Assembly: GCA_004565275.1 (NCBI GenBank)
Contig: SDOX01000002.1
Coordinates: 46,865 to 72,057 of the forward strand
DNA length: 25,193 nucleotides
Source: Nannochloropsis salina CCMP1776
Taxonomy: Eukaryota; Sar; Eustigmatophyceae; Eustigmatales; Monodopsidaceae
Direction: 5' to 3'
The position numbers and the translations under genes are program-made. Positions 9,683 to 20,476 of the stretch are shown here, in pieces. Each line of letters opens with the position of its first letter. Positions within the stretch are counted from its first letter, which is position 1. The notes under the pieces were generated by a model. That model searched no databases, had not been told where the DNA came from, and saw nothing but the letters and a program-made list of their open reading frames with translations.

Positions 9683-10296
9683 AAAGAAGCGCGGAGAAGC
9701 AGACAAATAGGGGTGGGAAGTGAAGGGAACAGAGCGGCGAGAAATTTGCGTTTTCTCTTTCTTCTCCAACTTCTTCTTTCTTGTTTCTACACAACTTCAA
9801 ATCTGCTGGACGAATGTGTGGGCTTTGGAACATAAGACATGACGGCCTGCAAGAGAGCGCAGGTTGGGTTTTGAGCAATCATTAAATTCGAAAAGCAGAA
9901 AACCCAATCATGATCCGGCATTTATGCATCGGGATATATAGCTTTCTACCTGCGTTTAGCATCGAATTTGAGATCTGACAGAGAAAACAAGTGCGATCTT
10001 GCTAATGGGAACTTCAGTCATATTTCAAGTATTTGTAGGCAACCTGCTTTCTTGATCCAGCCACTCCTTTGCCGACCAGCCACTGCGTAAAACTAATCTT
10101 ATTGAAAGGATTTCTCAGAGTAACCGCAGCTTAGTCTTCAGCTCTTTAGTGTGTCTTTTGTAAGCTGGATTGGCCCATGACAAAAAACTTCAACCTCCTC
10201 CCGCTGCTGTTCCTGACCCGATGCTTATGTGGGTAGGGTGCACCATTACCCGTTGTGGCTCTAATCTCCCCGAAACCACATAAAAAAGATAATATT
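9683..10296. other. Intergenic region
   Basis: 614 bases between two plus-strand genes, fairly AT-rich. It must contain the 3' flank of the membrane-protein gene and the promoter of the dehydrogenase. No motif, RNA gene or repeat was recognised. Confidence 0.45.
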
Positions 10297-11716
10297 ATGG
10301 CCTCCGTGGATTTGATCTCCGGCTTGTACGGGGTTCTCCTAGCGTTTGGAATCATGCTGCTTGCCGTTCTCCTCCTCCCTCTCGTCGTCTACCTGATCAG
10401 CCGAAAGCGTTATCCCACTCTGAAAACATTGAGCAGCACTAAAACCCTCGGCGGTGTTCTCGTCACTGGAGCTTCTACAGGTATTGGCCGACACGCTGCA
10501 TTTTATTTGGCTAGGCAAGGCTTTTTAGTCTTCGCAGGGGTGCGGAAACCTGCAGATGGCGAAGGGCTCTTGAAAGCTTACCTAGATCAAGAAAGCAAAC
10601 AAACGAGTAAAAGCCGTAGCCGGGGCAAGGTATCCCCGACAAAAGAAGGTGTCTTACACTATCTCATTTTAGACATCACCAAACCTTTTCAAATCGCCGC
10701 TGCCGTGCGGAGTGTTCAGGAGGAATTAAGTCGGAGGGGCGGCCTCCCTTTCTTGGGCCTCGTGAATAATGCTGGCGTCACAGGCGGGGCCGATCCCGTC
10801 GAATTTCTTCCGCTAGAGCACAATCGAAATACCTTTGAGGTCAATTTTTACGGACCCTTAGCGGTCACTCAGGCTTTTTTGCCCCTGCTTCGCCAAGCTC
10901 CACAAGGCAGGATCGTCAACGTCAGTAGCATGGCTGGCATTGTCACTCGACCCCTAGGAGCTACGTATTCCTGCACAAAATTCGCCTTAGAGGCGTTAAG
11001 TGATACGCTCAGGGTAGAGCTAGGACATTTGGGGGTGTCTGTATCTGTCATTCAGCCTGGGTATATCCGCAGTGAAATCTTCGGGAAAGCGGACGAACAG
11101 CACCAAAATCGCATGCAAGAGCTCCCAGTGGAATGCAGCGCCCTCTACGGACATTTGTACACGGTCGATAAAACGAATGCGCTTATTGCTAAAGCTTCTG
11201 ATCCCATTGTCTGCTCCCGCGCGATTCACCACGCGTTGACAAGTCCATACCCTAAGGTAAGTCTTTTTTGGATTCGGAGAGCTTGCGGTAGACGAAGCTC
11301 TTGTTTTAGTATCTATCCACAAGAATTGTTTTACTGACATGCCATATGCTCACGGGCGCGAACGAAAGGCCGGCGGAGAATCGTTATCTTGTCATGAATT
11401 GCCCACTATTCTGTTTAATTTTGGGTGCAAGGGGACAGGCAGCCCGCTTTGTTGGATTTTAGTCGGGTCCAGTCGATTGAAAAAGGGCACATGTCACCCC
11501 TCGTTTATCTTGTCCCAAGGGGTAATGTTTCCCCTCTCTTATCCTCCTCCCTCCCTCCCTGCCTCCCTCCCTCCCTCCTCACACCCTCAGACCAGATATT
11601 TGGTAGGAAATGTGAACGGCACGCCTGCTTACTGGCTAGGATGGGGCATTTGGCTTCTAAACGATCGGTTAATGGACCGCATGATTTCGCCGCCATTCAA
11701 GAAAGGGGCCCGTTGA
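10297..11716 (+). CDS. Membrane-anchored short-chain dehydrogenase/reductase (retinol dehydrogenase-like)
   Basis: Two exons, 10297-11256 and 11591-11716, join in phase 0 to give 361 residues. An N-terminal hydrophobic anchor (about 5-35) precedes a classical SDR domain. It has TGASTGIG (57-64, NAD(P)-binding), NNAG (157-160), the catalytic Ser in VNVSSMAG (about 210) and YSCTK (Y224, K228). The PGYIRSEI segment follows the active site, as in retinol/17-beta-hydroxysteroid dehydrogenases. Exon 2 supplies the usual C-terminal TRYLVG segment after PYPK. An insert of about 20 Ser/Lys-rich residues (QESKQTSKSRSRGKVSPTK) lies between the second and third strands. ATG 10297 was chosen because nothing upstream in frame has an ATG. 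The substrate (retinoid, sterol or other lipid alcohol) cannot be told from sequence; an ER or lipid-droplet location is inferred from the anchor. The intron ends in a CCCT tract. Confidence 0.9.
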
Positions 11717-13125
11717 AGACTCAATCAAAGGCAGGAGGACGAGGGAGCGAGAAAGTGAAACGAAGCATGCGGAGGACTGTAAGCGACCAGAAGAGGACTG
11801 ACCGGATGCAAGTTAATTAGGAAAAGGAGATGGAGTACAAGATAATGCTAGTATAAATCATCTATAAAATGCTTGGCAGTACGCGGAGCTAGTGCCCGCG
11901 GTACTTCATTCGAAATATTGTTTCCTCGTGTGCAGTTGAGAAGGCCATGCACGGTCATGACCCAATAATGTGTGCACATAGAGAAATTGCATATTCTTCC
12001 AAAGATAATTTGCTGTCTTTGCTATAAAATGAATTCAAAGCCATGCCACTTTCTACCTGTTTATCGTTTTGGTTGCTCACTCCAGATTTCATATCATATG
12101 CTCTAGTTGTCCTGCACACCATCGATCATGAGTATTGAGTGAGAAGTACTTGAGTAACTGAGCGAGATATGTATTGCTACAAAGATTTGCTGCATGAATG
12201 AAAATTACGTGTATGTGCTGCGGGCATCACGGGGGATTGCACGGGCAGATTTTCCGTTTCGCTTGAGATCTGTCTGCTTTTAACATCTCAAAGGGACAAT
12301 TCTGGCATAAACGGCTTCAAAATATAAACTTCGCGGTACATAACGGTATAAAAATGTGAAGCATATCCATGCTTCGATCTGAGAATTTCAGACAAGTAAT
12401 CTAACCTTTGGGGAGAAGCAAAGTAGCCTACCCCAATCTGAGCCTTTCCTGATTGCGGAAGCGTCGTCGCGTTGAATGTACCAGAAATTTCCTCCTTCTA
12501 CCATTTCCTTGCCTTTTCCATATTCATATCTACATGCAATGCGCGCCTTTTATGTCTTGACATAGTCGATCAAGTCTTTCCGTCCAGCGACTTTGTTCTA
12601 TGACCGAGCGCCTTGCTTGATGGATAAGCTTGCAGCCAGCTTGACCACAACTTTTCCCGAAAAATCCTCTGGAGGACATTCGATGGACTTACTGAATGTG
12701 CATCGTGTGCTGTCCAATTCGAAAAACGTTGACGAGCGAACTTGACTTCTTACCACATGCTGCGGACCCTCGTCTCATGGGGCTCGAGTTTTTTGGAAAA
12801 GGACATACGTGGTCACATACCACGTTCCTCGTCCTGCCTGACCCATAAACGCGCTTGCAATAAACGCCTTTCTCTTCTGCATGTCCCCGCCTTCCCACTG
12901 GAAATTTGTGAGGAGCAAGCTCGTGATGCATGCACCTCCAGAATTGTGCCGCACCGGGGCATATTTTGGAACTTGCGTGTCACAATGTGCTGTAGTGCAT
13001 GGTCGTTGTCGCGTTAGGATCACCGCCACTAAGATATGACGTACATGATGTCTCGCAGTTGTTCGTCCTAAATTTAAGTCCGTCGTGTGAAAACCTTGTC
13101 ATACAGCACATTAAATCAAAAATAC
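11717..13125. other. Intergenic region, AT-rich
   Basis: 1.4 kb between the dehydrogenase and the transporter, both on the plus strand. Only short overlapping frames occur, none with a recognisable motif. There is none of the GGGA/CCCT sequence so common elsewhere. It presumably holds the transporter promoter. No tRNA was found by eye. Confidence 0.45.
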
Positions 13126-15092
13126 ATGCCCTGTCTACCGCTAGGTGATCGCAGCATAAGAGATCGTATCATGGATTCCGGGGAGGTGGAGCTTTTGGCT
13201 GGCTCCATGGCTACGAAGCACATCCCAACTTTTGAGGCAGGGCCTTTCACTGATGTTGTTTTTGACGACGAGAAGCCTCCCTCTTCCTCCTCCGCTCCAT
13301 CGGTGTCGTCCGAACAAGACTTCATGGACGATGACAAGAGGAATGCGAGAGCAGGAGAGGGCTCACTGAAGGCCTGTGCATCCTCCAGCCCGACTCCTGG
13401 TACCGATATATCGCCCTCCCGCACCGTCATCACCATCCTGGCGTGCATCGCTTTCCTCCTTCTAGGGGGCCTAGGTGGCATTATTGGCCCCTCTGTCCCA
13501 TCGTTAGCCTCAAAACTTGGCCTCCTCGAAACCAAATTGGCCGGTGTCTTCACGAGTCGTGGCCTTGGTTTCCTGGTGGGCTCCTTCTCCATGCCTTATC
13601 TCGACAAATACCTGCCCAAATACCTCCTCATGACGCTCTGCACCACCATTGCCGGCATCGTCACCTTCAGTGTCGTCTTTGCTCCCACCATCTCCCCGCT
13701 CCTCGCCCTCATGTTCTTGCAGGGACTGTCCTTGGCAGGGGTGGTGGTGACGGGCAACGCTGTGCTCGTAGAGGTGTGGGGGAAAGCGGTCGATCCTTAC
13801 ATGCAAGGGCTGCACGCCGCCTTTGGGGTCGGGGCTGTGTTGGGGCCCGTGGCAGTGGGCGGAATCGGCTACCGGGACGCATTTTTGATTTTTTCCACCG
13901 TCGCCGTTTTGCCCGTGGCGGGCGTGACCCTGGAGGAGATAGTATGGGGAGGGAAGGAAAGAAGACGAAGGCGGCGGCAGCAGAAGAAAATGGATAAAAT
14001 TGCCAGGGACACAGAGGAGGAAGGGCAAGAGGAAGATTTGCAGAGACTCGAGGAAGGACAGGAGGACGAGGCGCGGGTGCAAGTGGAGGAACGACGTGCG
14101 ATCATTTTGTGTGGGGAGAACCCTGTGGAAGACGCGGCGAGTACGTCGTCGGAGGAAAGCGGCCCGGAGGAAAGCCTCGAGACAGAGGCTCCCCCCCCTC
14201 AAGGAGAGGCGATTGGGAACCTCTACCGGGGCTTGCTCTCCTGCTTTTTGTTCCTCTACACTGGGTCCGAGGTTGGGGTGGGGGGATGGATCGCCACCGT
14301 CTTGTTATTACAGGGGGCGGTCAAGGACAAAGAAGCCGCCGCCTTTGTGGTGGCCACCTTCTGGGGGGCCTTAACGGCTGGCCGTTTCTTGGCGGTTCCA
14401 TTGGCGTTGAAGCTGAAACCGTCCCGGTTTCTCTTCTTACAGCTCGGCATCACCTTGGGGAGCGCTCTGTTGTTCCTAGGGGTCGATGGAGGGCGGGGGG
14501 GAGGGCGGGGAGAAGGGGGGCACGCTTCGCTGCTGGGAATGACGCTGGCCTCTGCGCTGTACGGCCTGGGCATGTCGTCGATTTTTCCCCTCATGATGAC
14601 GCTCCCAGGGGAGATGAATCTCCACCTGGATATGAAGAGCACCAGCCTCTTTGTGATCGGTGCGTGGCCCTCCCTCCCTCTGTTCCTCCCTCCCTCCCTC
14701 CCTCCCTCCGTCTCCATTCATGCCCCTCCTCCCTTCCTCTCTCCCTCCCTTCCTCCCTCCGTCTCCATTCATGCCCCTCCTCCCTCCTCTACCCTCTCTC
14801 CCCATCAGGTGCCTGTTTGGGCGAGGCCCTGGTCCCCTTGAGCATGGGTACTTTGATAGACAAGCTCGGACCCAACTGCTTTTCCTGGTTCATCCTTAGC
14901 ACCACCTTAGGTTTGTGGGTGTTGTATGGCGCAATTTTGTGGGTGGGGAGGGAGGGAGGGCGGGGGAGGCGGAGGGAGGGGGGCGAGGGAAAGGGAACAG
15001 ACGGGGTGGGTGGGAGAAGGCAGGGAGAGCGATGGGGAGGGAAGGAAGGGGGGCTGGAAGTGGAGGAAGGTAGGACGGTGACAAGCGCATAG
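13126..15092 (+). CDS. Major facilitator superfamily transporter (FucP/MFSD4-like)
   Basis: Two exons, 13126-14659 and 14809-15092, join in phase 1 to give 605 residues. About 100 soluble residues precede the first membrane helix (VITILACIAFLLLGGLGGIIG). Six helices follow, then a charged central loop of about 90 residues (about 274-362, with a run of Arg then Glu-rich sequence), then six more helices. YTGSEVGVGGWI after the loop resembles the helix-7 motif of the fucose permease/MFSD4 sugar-transporter group, so a sugar or small-metabolite substrate is a guess from family. The join restores TSLFVI-GACLGEALVPLSMG. The last 50 residues are Gly/Arg/Glu-rich and come from a GGGA-like tract running into the 3' flank. 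ATG 13171 is an equally reasonable start, 15 residues shorter. Confidence 0.85.
14701..14785 (+). repeat. 51-base tandem duplication within the transporter intron
   Basis: The segment containing GTCTCCATTCATGCCCCTCC occurs at 14710 and again at 14761, a period of 51, each copy embedded in CCCT-rich sequence. It makes up most of the 149-base intron 14660-14808. About 34 bases match exactly between copies (14701-14734 and 14752-14785). Confidence 0.9.
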
Positions 15093-15546
15093 ATTTAGGG
15101 AAGGGGAGGGGGAGGGGGAGGGAAAGGCCATTTAAGGGCAAGGGGGTGGAGTACATAGTGGGGGGGGTTGGAGGAATGGGGGCTTGGCAAGGGAAAGTAC
15201 TGAGACAGGAGGTAAAGGAGGAAAAGAGGAAAGCGAGGGTCGCGTAAATCCGAGGGAAGAGGGGAAGGAGAGCATAGCGGAGGCCCGGACGGATCATCGG
15301 ACGAAAATTTTTCTGTGAGAAGGGCGCACAATGTATCATTTTGCGAGCACAGGCATGACAAATTCCATCCACCATTCCGACGAATCAGACAAGAGGCTTC
15401 ACATTCTTGTTTATTTTCGTCCCATTTTGGTGAACATCTTTCCTTCCTTTGTCATGTATGTACGTGTGTGCAACTGTCAAAGATAAAGACGATGCATGGA
15501 ACCACGCTATATTGCCCTCGCAGGAGCACGCCTCATCCTGGCAACC

Positions 15547-15600
15547 TCCCTCTCTCCCTCCCTCCCTCCCTCCCTCCCTCTCTCCCTCTCTCCTCTCTCC
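15547..15600. repeat. (CCCT)n tract
   Basis: Roughly 50 bases of TCCC repeat degrading into CTCTCC sequence, in the 3' flank of the dioxygenase gene. Confidence 0.9.
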
Positions 15601-15615
15601 TACATCTTCCCCACT

Positions 15616-15722
15616 CCCTTCTTCTCATTCTCCCCCTCCCTTCTTCTCATTCTCCCCCTCCTTCCATCCTTTGTCCTCGCTCGACGATCCACGCCCCCTC
15701 GCTCGACGATCCACGCCCCCTC
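15616..15722. repeat. Two adjacent tandem duplications, each of period 22
   Basis: CCCTTCTTCTCATTCTCCCC starts at 15616 and again at 15638. Some 40 bases further on, GCTCGACGATCCACGCCCCC starts at 15679 and again at 15701. Two unrelated 22-base units are thus each present twice, lying just beyond the dioxygenase stop. Confidence 0.9.
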
Positions 15723-15739
15723 GCTTTTCCTCCTTTCCA

Positions 15740-18700
15740 TCAGAGTTCCTCCTTCGCCTTCCTTGCCGCCCCTCCTCCCTCCTCCACGACCTTCCCTTTC
15801 TCTAATACGACTTTGTCGCGTTGATTCTCGAGCTCGTTTTGCTCCACCCAGAGGGCGTGAAAGCCCCATGGGACCCGTCGAGGCAGCGCTACCGAGGCCA
15901 CCAACGCCTCCCTTCCTCCCTCCTTCCCTCCCTCCCCCCCTCCCTCCATCCTCCTCGCATCATAGACCCGAAACTCACTCATGTTTCTCGGATACGAATG
16001 GGTGAAGGTAAGCAAATAGCCGTCGTCCTCCTCCCTCTCCCCCCCGTCCTCCCGCCCTCCCTCCCGTGGCACAAAGATGACTTCCCCGCCGAACGTCCCT
16101 TCCTCATACTTGACTTCTGCGTAGGGCGCCCCTCCTTCTCCCCTCCCTCCCTCCAAATCTACCTTCACGAAGCCCTCTCCCTCCCCGTGCTGATTGAAGA
16201 CGGTCGCAAACATAAACCTGCTCTTCCTTCCTGCCTTTTTCTGGTTGATTTGTGGGAACTCCCATAGCCGCGGGTCGTGGGAGGCGGGGATGAGGCGGGA
16301 GTGGGCGAGGAGGCAGGAGGAGGAGGACGAGGAGGGGGGGGACGAGGAGGGGGGAGAGGAAGGAGGAGGAAGGAGGAGCGTGTATTCGTAGAGATGAGCA
16401 GCTAGAATGGAGAAGGAAGGGGAGGAGGAGGTGGGAGAGTCAGCGTCCTGCATGCAGCCACGTACGTCTCGTTTCCTTCCTCCCCCCCCGCATCTTCCTC
16501 CCCTTCCTCCCTCCCTCCCTCCCTCCCTCCCTCCGCACCTCGCGCGTCCATCTCCTCCTGCGTCCACTTCACTTCCTTTCCCGGACGGTCAAAGGTCCCA
16601 TCGAAATCCAGCTCGAAGTGCTCGAATCTGGACCATGCAGGAGCACGGGGGAGGGAGGGAGGTAGGGAGGTAGGTAGGTAGGTAGGTAGGGAGGGAGGGA
16701 GGGAAGAAGGAGCCGGAACTATTAGCTCGAGAGAGGAGGCTCATTTTTGGACCGCTCCCGTAATGTCCGGCCAACTTCTCTCTTTCCCTCCTCTTTCTTT
16801 TTTCCTCCCTACCTTTTCTCCTTCCTTCCCTCCCACCCTCCCTCCCTATTCCCTCCTTCCCTCCCTCCCTCCCCACCGTTGCGCCTCCAGGACGATTCGT
16901 CTTCCTCCTCCCTCCTCCTCCTCCTCCCACGCGTTTCCGAAATGGAAGACAAAGGAAGCAGGAATCGGGGAACCATCGCACATCTAGACAGGCAGGCAGG
17001 GAGGGAGGGAGGGAGGGAGGGAGGGAGGAGAGGTAGGGGGGGGAAGGAGGTACGTGAATGTGGGCAGCGACGGGTAATACAAGAAGACAATGAGAACAGG
17101 GGAGAGCGTAGGCGCAACAGAGAGAGGGAGGGAAGGGAGGGAGGAGGGAAAACGGGAGAGAGAGAGAGGAAGGAAAGGGGGGAGGAAAAGGAGGAAGGAG
17201 GGGGGAGGAGGACCTTGTCAATCCAGACGGCCTCCTCCGGTCGCGAGGCATTGAGGGGAAGGACGGCGAGGCGCGTTGGCTTCTGGGAATCGAAGCGGAA
17301 GAGTGAGGCGCTCCGGGGATGGGTGATGAGGTCCTGAGGGAGGAGAGGGAGGGAGGGAGGGGAGGGTGAAAATGAGCATCTCGTCGTGAAGTGCAAACGA
17401 AGAGATAGCACGCCCCTTCTGAAGTGCTTCCGACCACAAGGAAGAAGAGGACGTCGACGTTGCTACTTCTCCCTTCCCTCCCTCCCTCCCTCCCTCCCTC
17501 CCTCCTCCTCCCTCCCTACCTCTGGGCCACGTACAAGCCCCCCTCCAGGAAGACAGCGTGCTGGTGCGTAACGGCGAAGTCATGCCGTCATGCATGGCCG
17601 TTGGAAGTTGAGGGGCACTGTGGCTTCCTCCTCGCCTGAAGGGGGGGGGAGGGAGGGAGGGAGGGAGGGAGGAGAGGAGGAAGGGAGGAGGGAGGGAAGA
17701 GAGAGGAAGTGAGGGAGGTTCCTTGATCGTGAGAAGCGGGCATGAGATCGGAAGTGATAAATCAGAAGGAGGGACGGCAAGGGGGAGGAAGGGAGGGAGG
17801 GAGAGGGAGGAGGGAGGGAGGGAGGGAAGTGGGAAAGGCGGACCTCGCGCATTCATGCGGTAGAAGGAGAGATATGGCGGTGAGACAAGATCGTAGCCAA
17901 AGGCATAAAGCTTCTTCGTGTCTGGGTCGATCTAAAGGGGAAAAGAAGGGAGGGAGGGAGGGGAGGGAGGGAGTGATGGAGGGAGGGGAGGAAGGGAGGG
18001 AGGGACAATTCATCGTTCATCTCACTGTTACCCGCTCCTCCACTCCCCCCCTTCCTCCCCCGCCTCCCCGCCCTTACCTTCGGATGCGCAGTGAACCATT
18101 TCCCTTCCTTCCCCGCCTTGTGCACGCGTCCTTGCGTGCCGATCCTCCCGTTTTCTTCCGCGTGGAGAAGGTGGGGTTGGTCACCCTCGTGGAGGGCAAA
18201 GAGTCGGCCGTCGTGCCAGAGGAGGGCTGTGTTCGCGGTGTACATGCCCTGGAGGGGGGGAGGGAGGAAGAAAGGGAGGGAGGGAGGGAGGGAGGGTGGG
18301 CGGGGAATGCCACCACCGACACGGCTCCTTCTCACGACGCCCTTGCATCTTCTTCCACGCACATCACTCGCGTCGATGATGCCGAGAAGCTTCCTCATGC
18401 CCTCCACGGCCGTCAAGACCAAAGCGCCCAGGCCCCTGAGGTCGCCGAATTTGTTCGCCAGAGCCCGTCCCGCCGCACGTTCTTGCTGAAAGAGAGCAAG
18501 GAGGGGGGGTGGGGAGGTGATGAAGGGCAGGGGGTGCGCGGGGAAAGGACGGAGAGGACGAGAGTGTGTGAAAAGAGGACGGAGGAATATGAGAAGGACG
18601 GGACAGAGGGAACAAGCTTTGTCCCTGGAGGACAAAGCTTGTCCAAATTCAAACTCAAATTCAAATTTTCAAAAAAAGAGAGGGGACGAGCGGTGCCTCC

Positions 18701-19844
18701 TTCGTGTCAGTGGCGGGGTATGCGCGGATGCCCGGGAGGCAGGGTCACGCGCGTGTTTCCTTGCCACTTGCCTTTCAATCTGGCACTGCCATAGAACCAG
18801 CCCCTCTCATCCCACCTCCTTCCCACCCTTCTCAGGGCGGGAAGGAGTGGTCGCTGGAGTGGTATTGCAACACAGTGCCCACGCTATCCCCTCCCTCCCT
18901 CCCTCCCTCCCTCCCTCCCTCCCTCCCTCCCTCCCTCCCTCCTACCTGCAGAATCGGCGTCTGCACGAATTGACCCGAGTAATTGGCGGTCTGCGTGCCG
19001 GCATCCACGTGCACCGCGTGGATATAGCCCGAGCCGTCGAACCTACCATAGGAAAGGTCGATCCAGAGGAAAACGGGGTGTCAACGTCACTGAGCACCCT
19101 CACCTAGACCCGTATTTCCCCCCGGGGGCGGAGCAGGCGGGTATCCCATCCGAGAGTATCCCTCAATAGGACTACGACGGTATACAACAATACATCTATA
19201 TATAATTGTATATATACCCTTCCTTGCCAAGCTGTTCCCCCCTATTCTTGACCAGAACCCGTCCTTCTTCCTTTTCTCGACGCATGTCTCCCACGAAGAG
19301 AGACTTCTTGCCATTTTTTTCTGTGCATCTATCCCTTGTTACGCTGATCCCTTGACTGTTGCCTACCAGTGATATCCTGCCGATATAAAGGCTGGATTCG
19401 GCCCGTTGCGTGCGAATAACCCGGTGATCTCCGGGGGCAATTTACCCTCTGATACGGGGATGTTGGCCACGAACAGATCTCCATCCACCGGGGCATAATT
19501 CCCCCACAAGAAACGGTTGCTCTCACCACGTGGTATCTGTGTACGGGGGTGTGTGGTTGGTGAGTGCTGGCCCTCGCGTAAATCAGGAAAACTAAGCCCG
19601 CCACTTTGTCTCTTTGTCTATTCCTCCCACTCCCTTGAATGCTTTTACTGAAATATCGACGTACCGTTTCTGATCCTTGCAGCCAGAATACCCCGGACTC
19701 AGTCATGGACAAAAGCGCCCCCAACGCACTGCGTACGAGTGGCCAAATACTTCCCATGAATGATCTACAACACGATACATGTATGAGGAGACGTGAGTCC
19801 AAGAAAAACAAAGAACGAATCAATACGAGGCAAGGAACCGTCAC
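15740..19844 (-). CDS. Carotenoid cleavage dioxygenase (CCD/RPE65 family), eleven exons, exon 7 shifted in frame
   Basis: Exons in transcript order: 19665-19844, 19367-19536, 18946-19042, 18363-18485, 18078-18248, 17844-17931, 17520-17635, 17214-17333, 16877-16983, 16539-16627, 15740-16401. They sum to 1923 bases (640 codons plus stop) with compatible phases. The family is a non-heme iron beta-propeller that cleaves carotenoid or apocarotenoid double bonds. Motifs: GNYAPVDGD, GLFARNGPNPAF, GYHWFDGSG, FGDLRGLG, ANTALLWHDGRL, AFGYDLVSPPYLSFY, EFPQIN, EEDDGYLL, VPWGFHALW. The four iron-binding His lie at AHPK (about 245), THDF (about 294), FHFGNAW (369) and GFHA (602). The HDF part of exon 7 is one frame away from both neighbouring exons. 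A spare G at 17585-17586 and a missing G in the run at 17538-17543 would explain this; otherwise a stop falls in exon 7. Exon 11 carries Gly/Glu and Ser/Pro inserts. The start is uncertain: ATG 19844, or 19757 just before a hydrophobic stretch. Substrate and cleavage position are unknown. Confidence 0.92.
16648..16700. repeat. GGGA tract grading into (GGTA)5
   Basis: Within dioxygenase intron 9 a GGGA tract is interrupted by five GGTA units (16669-16690) and then returns to GGGA. One substituted repeat unit appears to have been amplified inside the older array. On the transcript it forms the pyrimidine-rich 3' part of the intron. Confidence 0.9.
18612..18642. repeat. Perfect 13-base inverted repeat with 5-base loop
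   Basis: ACAAGCTTTGTCC (18612-18624) and its exact reverse complement (18630-18642) flank a 5-base spacer in dioxygenase intron 3 (18486-18945). They are followed by a short array of CAAATT/CAAACT units to about 18670. The RNA of either strand would form a strong hairpin. Function is unknown. Confidence 0.9.
18888..18943. repeat. (CCCT)n tract at a splice donor
   Basis: About 14 near-perfect units. On the dioxygenase transcript this is (GGGA)n starting right at the donor of intron 3 (GTAGGAGGGAGG). Confidence 0.95.
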
Positions 19845-20476
19845 ATTGTATCCCTGGAGCTATCTGGCACCGAAAAGGGTTCGAAACGCCCTGATATTAC
19901 TTAAATACAAGTCCGCTAGGCTTCTATTCACGGATACAGGCAGGAGGCTACTGTAGTGCATACCCGGAAAGGCTTGCGCCTCTTCCTGATATTACCCCAT
20001 GCACCAGAACCACGGCAGTCGCACATGCCTCTCTTTCTTGCTACTGCTATCCAATACGTCCCCATGTCTCCCTTTCTTCGCCAAGACCCGGTTTTCATAG
20101 ACTCCGTGTCTTAAAAATGCGCCAAGTAAGACGCACGTATCGCCTGCGGGCGAGGGGGGAAACTGCTGGAATAATGCCTTGCTTCCAACACCTTGGAAGG
20201 AAATCAAAAAACCGCGCTGCAACGCGTGCTTCGGCACATTTCTTGTCTAAATGACAATCATCCATCGATGGCGATGAGGACATGCGTTCTGAGCGGGATA
20301 GTTTCTGAAGATTGTTACTTGGGCCCTTAAAATGAGCAGCGAAGGCCTCTCTCGGATGAGTTCGGAATCAGGAACATACCTCTTCTTTTCACATCAAGGT
20401 ATCAAATGCCGTCGTTTCGCTGCTTCCTCACAAATGCTTTCACTTTTGTCATAAAGGCGACGGAAGCAATTGCACG
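19845..20476. promoter_or_regulatory. Divergent promoter region between dioxygenase and MARVEL-like genes
   Basis: 632 bases between two divergent starts. It must hold both promoters. No element could be named, and no gene or repeat was seen. Confidence 0.45.

Larger units (their letters stand above)
15093..15739. other. Intergenic space between convergent genes
   Basis: 647 bases between the transporter stop and the dioxygenase stop on the other strand. It runs from GGGA-rich sequence (15093-15290) through a unique middle into CCCT-rich sequence and two tandem duplications (15547-15722). Proline/serine-rich frames on the plus strand are low complexity and not called as genes. Confidence 0.5.

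Noticed and set aside
15449-16005. Proline/serine-rich plus-strand open frames
   Set aside because: They come from CCCT repeats and overlap dioxygenase exon 11 on the other strand.
16690-16780. Possible extra dioxygenase exon on the minus strand reading KLAGHYGSGPKMSLLSR
   Set aside because: Exon 9 (ending at 16877, phase 2) joins exon 10 (starting at 16627) directly, giving EAQRFEHFELDFDG in the family-like order. No phase-compatible splice sites flank the candidate.
17345-17465. Possible dioxygenase exon between exons 7 and 8 (LWSEALQKGRAISSFALHDE on the minus strand)
   Set aside because: Joining exons 7 and 8 directly gives GPEDLITHP, aligning with the plant enzymes without a gap and in the correct phase. 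The candidate lacks a usable donor.
17742-18794. Long plus-strand open frame of about 350 codons
   Set aside because: It lies antisense to dioxygenase exons 4, 5 and 6 and is mostly repeat-derived Gly/Arg/Glu. GGGA repeats keep stops out of several frames.
18888-18943. Regular repeats considered as a CRISPR-like or satellite array
   Set aside because: Simple 4-base microsatellite without spacers, in a eukaryotic intron.
19878-19892. B-box-like GGTTCGAAAC suggesting a tRNA gene
   Set aside because: No matching A-box, acceptor stem or anticodon arm at the right spacing.
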